Assembly: GCA_030035585.1 (NCBI GenBank)
Contig: CM057482.1
Coordinates: forward strand, 7,613,001 to 7,677,000
Reading direction: 5' to 3'
Origin: Dugong dugon
Taxonomy: Eukaryota > Chordata > Mammalia > Sirenia > Dugongidae
Length of the DNA stretch: 64,000 nucleotides
Position 1 is the stretch's first letter. Each line of letters opens with the position of its first letter. Shown here one piece after another: positions 48,101 to 61,073 of this stretch. The position numbers and the translations under genes were made by a program. The notes under the pieces are model-generated. The model saw nothing but the letters and a program-made list of their open reading frames with translations, was not told the origin of the DNA and ran no database searches.

Positions 48101-51100
48101 TTAGTGAGGAATCTAATGCACATTTTGCCTACTGTAAGTACACTGTCTTAATCCTACAAAAAACATCACTCAAAAAGTGCTGGAAATTATTAATCAACAA
48201 CTATCACTTTGTGATAAGTGATTTAGGGTAAGTCCCAGAAAAATAAATTTGGTAATTTAATCCAAGTTCTTTTATTTGGAAAAATTATCTACCACTCCGA
48301 AAATGCTTAGGAAAAACTAAAACATACAGAACTGATATCATCCTTTAAAAGGGGTATATTAATCACCTAAAATACAACCTAGTATGAAAAAATGATTCAT
48401 GAATTGAACCCTCCATAAGTGGATTTGTAATTTGCATACAATGAATGAATCCCTATCACGCATATGAAACCTATTCTAGACTCTGCCTCTCAGCAGTGTC
48501 CCCTCGATAAGCCCTAAACTATGGTGAGTTTTCGTCTCTGTGTCTCTACGAGGAGGCTGGAACAGCTGAACTCCAAGAACCTTCCCGGATCTGCATGTTT
48601 GTGAGTCTATGAAAATGAGCACTTTGTCTTTGAACTATAGTTCTCTGAATCCTCTGCCATTTAACCTTCAAATTTCTCCTGATCTATACAACTAAGATGA
48701 ATTTTTAAAAATGTCACTTGAAGTTAATACCTATTTGTAACCATGAGGATTGTCTTCCTGACTCCAGGAACAGCACAGTGGTACCGGTAAATCTCTTCTT
48801 CTAACTTTTTGACATGATTCTGAAAAGCAAACAAGACTTAAGATTTCGGAAGTACGTGCATCCAAATAGTACTTCCAATACTGTATATTAGCTAGTTATA
48901 ATAAAAGTGCTAGTTAGGAAAAATTTTATTATAAACAAAAGCACAATTCTACATATTGATACATGACACTAGAAAAATAGTCACAGCATGTTCATAAATT
49001 AACTTTCATTGTTGCCTTAGAAGATGAATATATATTAAATGCTTACCAAGTGATTTTCCAGATAAATATATTTTGTTCTGTAATAACTTAGAAATATTTA
49101 AAAATATCTACAGAAACCACCACACATTTTCGATGAAAATATGAATATATACTAACATAAAACTGCTACATTACATAACATAATATAAAATTGCCACAGT
49201 ATCATAACCTGGGGTGCACGGAAGAACACTGAAGTGGGGTCCACGAGCCCTCTGCAACAGGACATAAAATCATGAAAATGTGGTTCTGCAGCTTTTTTCC
49301 CAGGGGGGTTCATGTTTTTTACCAGCTTTTTTGAAACAATCTATGATCCCTCTCAAAGGCTAAGAACTACTGATTTATATAAAAACAAAAAACAAATCCA
49401 CTGCCATCGAGTCAGTTCCGACTCATAGCAACCCTGTAGGACAGAGTAGAAGTGCCCCATAGAGTTTCCAAGGAACGGCTGGTGGACGTGAACTGCCGAT
49501 CTTTTGGTTAGCAGCCAATCTCTTAACCACTCACCACCAGGGCTTACTGATTTACACAGAGGTACATGTTATACATGTACTAAAACCCAAGATAACTGCT
49601 ATTTAGTGGTTTTGAATACTTGGTTATAGACTAAACATGCATGAAAAGTACATTTACGTATGAAATTATATTTCTGAGAGAAAAGAAAACGTAATGACAG
49701 TATTAATGCAAACATGAAGAATTTCTAGAATTTCAAAATAGCTGGCAGTATTCATTGCTAAAGACAAATACAAGCAATAACTAATTCAAATTTAAATAGT
49801 AGCACGTTAAAATACATTTATTTTCCTTTTCAACTATCTCAACTATAGATATATTTCAACTATCTTCAAATAGGTTGAAGTAGTCAACACATTTACATTA
49901 AAAACCAAGAAAATGTTCCTTTTTATAATGAATGCTAATAAAATATTATATTGACATTATCTATAATACATGATTATAGATCAGATGCGATAATATATAT
50001 GAAAATACAGAATATAAACATAACTAATAAATAAAACCTTAATATTTTGCAACCAAGAATACATCAATGTTATTAAAAGGTAATATAACCAATATAATCA
50101 CAAGCAGAGAAAGCACACTTAATGTATTATTATCTCAATGCCTAAATATATTGAGTCCCCACCCAGTCACTCCTTCAGAATTACAAAGAGTCAGAAACAG
50201 GAAGCTGAGTCCCCAGGAAGAACTGGGGTCCCATCTTCAGGACGAGTATCCCTTCAGAATTACAAAGAGTCAGAAACAGGAAGCTGAGTCCCCAGGAGGA
50301 ACTGGGGTCCCATCTTCAGAACGAGTATCACAGAGGGGGGGCAGTTTTCATCGCAACAGTCGCTTGTTCCACATCTTGGCTGTGTGAATTAGGTAAAATC
50401 TTTTAACATGCACGCCTTAATTTCTTCAAAGAGAAAACAGGAAATAAATATAGTAATTTAGTGGATTTACTTTTTATCTTTGAAATTTAAAAATCTTAAA
50501 ATACTTAGATTTACGATGCAATGCAACGTGCAATAAACACTACCCCCTCTCCATCTTGCATGCATTTCCATCAGTTATCAGGATATTGCACTTCAAACCA
50601 TTAACAGCTTTAAAGATATAATTTATCTCCGTAATACAACATAGAAAACCGTGTCAGCACTACCGACACCCACTACCCTCCGAGATTCAGGTTAAGATAC
50701 TCAGTCACTGACGGCAGCAGAAGAGTAGACCAGATTAGTTACTAAAATATTCACTACTCCTTCCCGAAATGCAAAGTGTAGGAATTTGACAATATTTAGC
50801 AAAAGCCCTTAACGTGGTAATTCCATTTTTTCAAATAAATTCTAAGAATATAATACAAAATATAAAAAAGCAATACAGATAATGATGTTTATCATGTTAG
50901 TAAAATAACAGGAACAACTTTCAGGTCAACAATGAGGAACAAATACACAAATAAGGTCACCTCCATAGATGGTAATGCAAGAATTAAGAATGTTAATGAA
51001 GCATTTCTAAGAACATGGAAAAATACAATGCTTTTATATTAAAAGTTGGAAACACCACTTTAAATATCATATGATCACAGGCATGTGAACCAAAAATGAA

Positions 51101-54100
51101 TGTTAAATAAAAACTGGAAGTACATATATATATTAACATATAAACAGTAATTATTCTAGAATAGACAATAAACAGTATATCCCATGAAAACACAGTATAT
51201 GATTTTATAACTCTCAAAGCTAAGTACTAAAGAACACAGAACACTAGGGGGAAAAAGAAAAGGGAATAAATCAAAACATCCCCAAATAAATGATTTAGAA
51301 GGTACCCATATTACAATAAGGGCTAGGAAGACACAATTTTATACTCCAGTGCTTTTCAATATTTACACATTTTGTTACACACTTGATCCCTTAAGGACAG
51401 AAGTTTTTTTTTTTTTTTTTGGTATATCCAACTGTTATGGATTGAACTGTGTCCCCCAAAAATATGTGTTGTAAATCCTAACTTCTATGCCTGTGGTTAT
51501 AATCCCATTTGGGGATGGGCTGACTTTATGTTAATGAGACAGGATTAGTGTAAGGTGTGTTTGAGTCAATCTCTCTTGAGATGTAAAAGAGATCGATCGA
51601 TCAAGCGAGAGAAGCAGAGATGAGAGAAGAGAGACGCCAAGCCACAAGATCACCCAGGAGCAGAAGCTAGGAAGAGACAAGGACCTTCCTCCACAGTCCA
51701 CAGATGAAAAAGCCTTCCCTAGAGCTGGTGCCCTGAATTTGAACTTCTAGCCTTCTAAACTGTGAGACAATAAATAACTGTTTGTTAAAGCCACCTACTT
51801 GTGGTATTTCTGTTACAGCAATATTAGATAACTAAGACACCAATACAGTCTAGATAATAAATACATGTTACCCAACTAACTGATCACAGCAAGACTGTAA
51901 TGGCCTGAATTCTTAATCATCCCCGCCTAATCTTGCTACCCGTGGAAAAAATAATCAAATTATCTCATTTGAATAGAATTATCACAATCATTCTATTTCT
52001 TCCAGTGATTATAATAATAAAGTTTAAAAGGTTGTCCAATATCTTGACAAAAACTAATAAATCAGACAAGATGACTATGTACTTTGCTACAACAGTAAAA
52101 AGTTCCTTGCAGTTTTGTGCTTACTGACATGCAGTTTTTAAAAAGGGAAATCATATGGGAAGAGTTAATAAATAAAGAGCTAAAAAATAAAAAAGCAAGT
52201 AATAAATACAGAAAAAAATTTAAGAAGTTAGAGGAGTTCTCAAAAGTAGTCTCATTAAAATCGCAATACATCCAGGAAAATTAAAAACCATTACTTTTAC
52301 CTAAGCAGGAAGGGTAATTATTAGTGATGATTTAAGACAGCATCTTGAATTAGTTACTGTGCTTGAGTCTCAGAGAAAACTGTATACATGCGGTAACATT
52401 TTTGCCAACCCTCAATTATCTAGGCACAAGAAACATTTGTCAGCTACGGTTCTAGGCTGGTCTCTGGATGTCTTTCTTGCTTCTTTAAATATGAAGTATT
52501 CAATTTCCTCTTTTAATAACTATAGTTTTATATTTAATCCAATGGAACAGTTGTATCCTGACAGTCTCATTCTCTTCAAATGCACAACACATTAAATCTA
52601 AGTCTATACTTAGGTTTCAGTTTTGGGGGGAAGCATGAAGTTGCTAGATAAAATACTGCTAAATCAAATGAAACATTTCTATCATCCACCAAAAAACAAA
52701 AATCAGAACATATCATTTTGAAAATCAACCATGGGAGCATTAATTTCAAAATGATAACTTACAATCATTTTTTTTCTCATTAAGATAATAAATCCTTCGT
52801 AAGGACTTAGAAACAAAAATTGTTGGTTTTTAAAAATAAAGACATCTATAGATGCAAGTGTCATGTAAGTGATTTGCCTAATTACATGTTCAACTTCTAT
52901 TTGTATTAATCAAAACTAACAATCATGAAATAAGCATAACCAACAAGGAGATTCCATTTTTGAGAAGCATAAATGCCAAAGGCTGGGAATATATATAACA
53001 TAACTATAAAATGACTGCCATTTATTCAGCAAGAGTACTGAGTCGTTTAAAAAAAAAGATTGAGGGAACATATCCTCCTCAAAATTCATGTGCCAACTCT
53101 TATTTGAGGTCTAAAGGACAGACCTGAAGCAACTGCTATTGCAATTATTAAAACATATGCTCCAGTTAATAGTCCCATAACTTTAGTAAATTTTAGGTGA
53201 CTCAGAAAACATAAAGCTATGTAATTCCATCATTAGGACTCACAGACATAAGGGATACAGTCACTAGATGGGACATAACAATTGTCCTTTTTTTCAGGTT
53301 TACCTGAAATGCACATGAATACCATAAGATAAAGATTTCAAAATGATAACAGAAGTGTCTGCATCTAGAGCTCAATAGTCTTTCACCTACTAAATGGAGA
53401 AGAGAGTTGATTTCCTGCATCCTTTAACTTTTTATATTGATTTCTTATTCCTGTACAGTATTTACCAGGAATGTCACCATTTTTACTCATAGTCAAGCCA
53501 CTACTATAGAAGATTCAGATGAAGGTGAGAGTTGTAAAAAAAATTTCATTAAAATCGACCCTCCATCTAAATAATTTAAAGACACTCAATTAATACCACA
53601 GTTTGTTTTGATTTTTAAGGATGAAATCAAGTAGCAGTATAGGAAACATTTACTCCTGTATTTCCAGTTCTTGCTGTGTAGGCAGAAAAAGAAAGAAAAT
53701 AAAGTTAGAAGCATGCAGAAAGATAAAACGTAATCACATATAATAAAAACCAAAGGCTAAGAACAATGAAGAATCATTTTACTTTAAAGTCAAAGCAGGA
53801 AAATATTAATAAATTTCTTTTAGGGGAAAGCCAGCCATGGGAGAACAGTGATTTACATATATGTACATATGATCTAAGGGCAGTCAAGTTAAAACTAAAA
53901 TAAAAGCCAAAAACAAAATTTAAAATATCTTTAAAGGTTTAAGAAGATTGCAATTGCAAATAATCTTTTTTCTCTCCTCCAGCTTCTGTTTACCTGAATA
54001 AATCTACAATTACAGAGTAGTCCAAATAAATTAATTAGGTTCAAAGAAAAGGGAACAGTGAAATTCCAAAAACTAGCTACAAAGCAGGAGACCAAAGTTA

Positions 54101-57100
54101 ATGTTAACTAAATGAGCTACTACAGAAATAGTGATATAGCCTACGGCTTCTTTTAAGATAATCCTTTCTGTACAAAAAAGCTTTGCTCTTGTGCAGAACA
54201 AATTTACCAGTTATTCTCATTTACTATATTATGCTAAAATAAAAAACAAATAATCAAATTCTACTCTACAAACCATGTTCCCAGTATAATCCTCAAAGGA
54301 GTCCATGAATCAGGAACTTTTAAAAACAACCCACAAAATCCTGGTCATGATCATAAAGAATAAAATTTACCTCAAATAAATCATAGCCCTCAGATTCCTG
54401 TCTGTCATATGGCCGAATGATGCCATCTTCATGAATCAGGCGAGGCGGACGGAGGCTGGACACTTCCTCAGTTGATTCTGCTGCCCTGTATAAGGCAAAA
54501 GAATGTAAGAAAATTTCTGAAAACTTTTCAAAACGATGCAAATGTATGTTGATTAAACACTGTATTACACTTCATATTACAAAAGTATTTGATAAAGCAA
54601 TCAAAGTAATTTTAAATAACTTGCCCAAAGCAATGCAACAAGTATTAAAACCAAGTCTGACTCCCAGCCCCCTCTCCTTTTTTATTTTTTTAGGAAAAGA
54701 AAACATCAAAAAAATAAAGGTAGAGACCAGGTTATCTACACTTTGTATCCCTGATGTCTTGCACAGTGTCTGACATACAGTAGGTACCAGTAACATTTGT
54801 TGAATGAGTGAGAAACTGAACCATATAAAATGTCATTTTTATTCTTTTCTGGTGACACTCTACCTTATGAATCTGTCATAGCTTTCTGTTAGTCTTTAAG
54901 ATCCTTAAGAGCAGGCAAAGTATTTAACCTATTTATGTATCCCCAGTAACTATCAGCACACAGACACACACCTTACACATAGTATATACTCAATTACCTC
55001 TGAATTCCTTGGAAGGTGCTGCTGGCCATATCTATAATTCCACCAGTTGGACGAGCCACAGCACCTACAAGCCCTTTCCCAATTCCTTTAAAGAATCCAG
55101 CAGCTCCTTCCTTTTTGGCACCTTCAGAAAACCAAAGACAATGAGTGAATAAAGATATATTTTTAAACAAGCAAGCTCGAACTCAACAAAAGCCTGAGCC
55201 AAATACTGAACTGCTTTACATAGGAAGCTTCTAGGATTTGGCTTTCTAAAGAAGTTCAATTTAATCCTAACGTGATAAAAAAAAAACTAGTTCTCAAAGT
55301 ATACTCCCTATTAGATATGCAAGTTCTTGGACCCCACTCTAGACCTACAAAATCAGAAATTGCGGATGGGACCAGCATCCTTGCTTTAACACTCCAGGCA
55401 ATCCTGAGGCACGCTCAAGCTTTAGAACTACTGATCCAGGAGCTCAGGAAGTACCTGTGACTGGACGGTGTATAAATCAAATGGTTTTTAGTATATTCAT
55501 AGTGTTGTGCAACCAGCACCATAATCAATTTTAGGACATTTTCCTCCTCCCAAGAAGATAGCACATGTCCATTAGCAATCACTCCTCATTTCCTCCTAAG
55601 CCCTCCCCACACCAGTCCCAGGCAACTAACTGTCCTTCCCCATCTCCCCTCTGCCTACTTTCTGTCTCTATGGACTTGCCTATTCTGGACAATTCATACA
55701 AATAGAATTATGCAATATATGGTCTTTTGTGATTGGCTTTTCTATCATACTTTAGATGAAGGCTTACAGAGCAAATTAGTTTCTCATTAAACGATTAATA
55801 CATATATTGTTTTATGACATTGGTTGCCACCCCCACAACATGTCAACACTCTCCCTTTCTTGACCTTAGGTTACTCATTACCAGCTTTCCTGATCCCTCC
55901 CGCCTTCTCGTCCTTGCCCCTGGGCTGGTGTGCCCATTTAGACTCGTTGTGTTCTATGGGCCTGTCTAATCTTTGGCTGAAGGGTGAACTTCAGGAGTGA
56001 CTTTAGTACTGAGCTAAAAGGGTGATCAAGGGCCATACTCTCAGGGTTTCTCCAGTCTCTGTTAGATCAGTAAGTCTGGTCTTTGGTGAGTTAGCATTTT
56101 GTTCTACATTCTTCTCCAGCTCTGTCCAGGACCCTCTATTGTGATCCCTGTCAGAGCAGCAAGTGGTGGTAGCTGGACATCATCTCGTTGTGCTGGACTC
56201 AGTCTGGTGGAGGCTGTGGTAGTTGTGGTCCATTAGTCGTTTGGACTAATCTTTCCCTTGTGTCTTTGGTTTTCTTTACATGACTGACTTTTTTTTTTTT
56301 TAAACTCAACATAATGTTGTCAAAGTTCATTCATTTTGTAAAATGTACCAGCACTTCGTTGCCTATTTATGGTTGAATAATATTCCACTGTATGAACAGA
56401 TCACATTTTGCTTATCTACTCATCAGTATATGGATATTTGTGTTGTTTCCACTTTTTGGATATTATGAATGGTGCTGCTATGAACATTCATGCTACAAGT
56501 TTTTGTGTGAACAAATGTATTCATTTCTCTAGGGAATATATCTAGAAGTGGAATTTCTGGGACATGTGTAACTTTATGTTTAATCTTTTGAAGAGTTGCC
56601 AGACTGTTTCTCCAAAGTGGCAGCACCATTTTACATTCCTATCAACAGTGTGTATAAGTTTTGACACATCCTCTTCAGCACCCACCTCACCATCCTAGTG
56701 GGTGTGAAACGGTATTTCACTGTGGTTTTGATTTGCATTTCCCTGATGACTAACAATGTTGAGCATCCTTTGATGTGCTTTGATGATCTGTATACCTTCT
56801 CTGGAGAACTGTCTATTCAGATCCTTTCCCCTATTTAATTAGGTTATTTGTCTTTTTATTATTTAATTGTAAGAATCCTTTATACATCTTCTAGATACAA
56901 GTCTCTTATTAGATATGTGATTTGCAAATATTTTGTCCCATTCTGTGGGTTATCTTTTCACTTTCTTGATGGTGACCTTTGAGGCACAAATGTTTTAAAT
57001 TTTGATGAAGTCCAATTTGTCTATTTTTAATTTTGCCACATGTACTTTTGGTGTCATATCTAGGAAGGCTTTGGTGAACCCAAGGTCATTAAGATTTACT

Positions 57101-60100
57101 CCTAAATTTTCTTCTGAGCTTTATACTTTCAGTTCTTACATTTAGGTTTATGATCCATTTTGAGTTAATTTTTGAGAATAGTGTAAAGAAGGGATCTAAC
57201 TTCATTCTTCTACATGTGGGTATCCAGGCGTCACAGCAACATTTCCTTACTGAATTGTCTTGGCATCAAATGACTGTATATGGGAGGGTTATTTCCGAAC
57301 TCTGTACTCTACTCCATTGATCTACATGTCTATCTTTATACCAGTACCATACTGTCTTAATTACTCTAGCTTTGTAGTATGTTTTGAAACTGGGAAGTGT
57401 GAGTTCTCCAATTTTCTTCTTTTTGAAGATTGTTTTGGCTCTTCTGGTTACCTTGAACTTGCATATTAGAATCAGATTATAAATTTCTATAAAGGACAGC
57501 TGGGATTTTGCTAGTTATCACATTGAATAAGCTGTGTGCTTTTTTAATAGTATTAAAAAATGAGTCAATTGCTAGTGAGGGCCTTAAAGAATCTAGTTTA
57601 TATCTATAAGCCTGCTGAAAATAGCATTTGAAGTCTGAGTCATAATTTACTACTTAATCTCTCTGCTTTCTGAGGAAAGTGTATTCACTGAACAATAACT
57701 GAAGACCATGAATATAAAATTCAGTCAGTAATTCTCTCAATCAAAAATCTAGCAGCAGTAACATCTATTAGGTTCACAACACATCAGCCCTTCAGACTTG
57801 CCCAGGAAGGAAACATTCTCAGCCTACCTTCCACAGGTTTTGTTATTATTCCAGTCACTCCACCAACAACTCCCTGGAAGAGAAATCAATCATGAAGTTT
57901 CACTTGAATGGAAGGGGCTTAATTTTAAACCAACCACTAGAGGTCTCTACAGACATATTGGAAATAACCTCAAGAAAAAAAAAAAATTGAGAACTTATTT
58001 CATAACGTGAACAGTATGTACCATGGTTTTAAAAATACTATAGCATTGCACATGTTAAATGAAATCACTGTGTAAGAGTAAAATTTTATACTGGAAACAA
58101 AACCAAGTAGGTGAAAAGATTCTAAATCTGGCTCTGGGACCACTTAGCTACAGAACCACGGGCACTTGATTCAATCTCTTTAAGCTTTGGTTTCCACATC
58201 AATAAAACGAGTGAGTTAAATCAAATAATCACTAAAATTTAACTACACATTTTAATGAGGTTACTTTGTAACTCAGTGAAAGTGTGGAAAGTGAAAATGA
58301 AGGCTCCTCCTAAGGACAGCAAACTACCTGACCAAGCACTTCACAGGATACAAGACATGACCCTACAGTCCACTGTCACAAACACAGCAGTTAGATTCCT
58401 GAAATTGTTTCCAAAATTAAAACACTAATACGTTTATACATTCTTAATAATTGCCAAGTAAGGGTAGTTCCTTTAGCTATTGGTACATTATATGAATGTA
58501 TAGAAACAAAACTGAAAGACACTCACTGAACTGAAAAGATCAGATACCTCTGGGAAAAGGAGGGTGACCAAAGACCAGTCTTACCCATAATGTTTTAGTT
58601 ACTTATAAGGAGAACCAAAAAAAACCACCAAATCCATTGCCACCAAGTCACTTTTGACTCATAGTGACCCCACAGGACAGACGAGAACTGCCCCATAGGG
58701 TTTCCAAGGAGCGGCTGGTGGGTTCAAACTGCCGACCTTTTGGTTAGCAGCCAGTAAGTGGCTCCTAACCACTACTGCCTGTACAATTGTTAACGTATTG
58801 AAAAGTAATGAAAGGCAGTGCCTGGTTTATCAACACTTAACTTCTACACATCCCTTCCATCAAAATGGTTTATTGATGATGACTTGAAGAACTCCTCTTC
58901 CCTCTAGTTACACCATTTACCACACTTCTCTGCTTCTTCCTGCTTCTTTCCACACTAGTGTTAACCTACCATCATTATATTTTCACTCCAGTCCAGTGCC
59001 AAAAAAGTCTGGGGATTCTGGGGACAGATCTGGTGGCAATATTGGGAAGGGAGCAAAAAAGTTCCCAGGGAAGTCCCCAATTTATCCCTACTGCTACTCT
59101 AACAGAGCCCTGGTGACGCTGTAGCTAGGTATTAGGCTGCTAACCAAAAGGTTAGCAGTTCAAGTCCACCAGCCGCTCCTTGGAAACCCTATCAGGCAGT
59201 TCTACTCTGTCCTGTAGGGTCACTAGGAGTCAGAATCGACTCAGTGGCAATGGGTTTGGTTTTTCTTGGCTACTCTAACAGGCCTAGGCTCACAAGTAGT
59301 ATATCAAATTTCAAACCACCAGCTGGAGTACATATTCTACAACATACATAAAATGTGAGAATTTCTTCCAGATTCACCAGGAGACTTACACGCAGGAAGC
59401 CCTTTCCTCCTCTGGCCAGGCTGTCACCAAAATCTTTAGGCTGCCGACCCATCTCTTCTCTTCTTTTTTGCTGATACTCCTTGTCCATTGAGATTGCTGC
59501 CAAGCCTTTTCCAACGGAACCAGTGATTCGAGACACAACTCCTGCTGCACCACCTACCAAAAGGCCCAGACAAGTCAAGTCACGTTGTTTCCTTAAAGAG
59601 GGTTATCAGGAGGCACGGTGTGCAACAGCTTCAAACTGACATTCCTAGGGCTGCTGCTGGGTGCCATCGAGTCGATTCCGACTCATAGCAACCTCATGTG
59701 ACAAAGCGGAACTTCCCCATAGAGTTTTCTTGGCTGTGATCTTTATGGACGCAGTCAGCCAGGTAGCAGACAGCAGAGCTGCTGGGTGGGTGTGACCTGC
59801 CAACCCTTCCATTAACAGCTGGGCACTTGCCACCACTGCACCACCAGGGCTCCTTGCTTTAAACTAATATACGCTTAAAATTATGTCTTATACAGAAGAA
59901 TCCAGAAATTTATTTTTCCTACTTCCCATTTATTAAGAAAAGGAATGAAACTATTTAAGGTACGTTGATTCAACACTACCAAGACATACAAAAAAAGTGT
60001 TAAATTATTTTCCATTTAAAAACAAGAGAACATGTCTTTTCCAAGAGTTATTATAAAACTGATCCCTCTTTTATTAAATACAAGCATTTGCTTTTTATAA

Positions 60101-61040
60101 CATTTTATAATAACTATAATAAAAAATATATATACACACACACACAAATATGTGATACAAACCTACTGTGTGTCCAAAGAGACTTCTTACGCCAATCACT
60201 AACCCCTCAGCAAATTCTTCAGGGCCCTGAACAGCACCCTGAACAAATAAATAAATAAATTTTGTTATTTAAGATTTACATAAGTATACGACTTTTAATC
60301 TAATATTTCAGGGTTTCCACAAAGAGGAAGAATCTGTAGAAATCCATTAAAATTGTGAGACACAATTTTCACCCTCTACCCCAAAATACTGAAAGAATAC
60401 CTATTAAATTTGAAGACACTTTCAACCCACACGATCCCAGCAAATTTTATAAGAAGAAAAAAGTGGATAGGAGGAAATCACTGGCTTCAGTCACAACTGG
60501 AAGTTGACCTCCCAGCACAGAGCTCCATCAGACTTGTAATGTAAACCACATGGGTAGCAAGGCTGAGTACAGCTCGGCCCTGTATTTTTGCTGCTCTTGT
60601 TTTCCCACTGATTCTCTCTGCTCTGTCTTTCTAAAGCTCTCAACATTTTGGGCTTCTGTACCCTTTAAACAGACGTGAACATTTAAAGCTAAATTAAAGC
60701 TTGAATATTAAAAAAGCCAATCGTCTTTTAATGCCCCATTAATCCTTTCCACAATGGTCGAACAGTCTAGAGATTGTCTTACTCTATCTAGCTTCCAAAT
60801 ATCCTTACAACTATGTACATTAAATTCTGGGAAATGTGGGCATGTTTTATTGCCCAGATGGATCAATTAACTCTAAAACAATCTTTCAGTGTCATCTCAA
60901 GGCCTTTCAAATAAAAATATAAGTTACATATTTTTGTTATTTGAACATTATTCAATTCCCAGATACAATTAAAATACAAATTATTATTAGTCTACAAAGA
61001 CATAAAAAAATCCATTTTTCTATACCTATGCTTAAAATAC

Positions 61041-61073
<33 letters not shown>

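Noticed and set aside
50067..50387. 106-codon open frame with an internal repeated peptide
   Set aside because: Reflects the 79-bp tandem duplication in a VPS13A intron, antisense to the gene.
41786..51839. Endogenous retroviral genes
   Set aside because: Only solo LTRs are present; no gag, pro, pol or env-like reading frames adjoin them.
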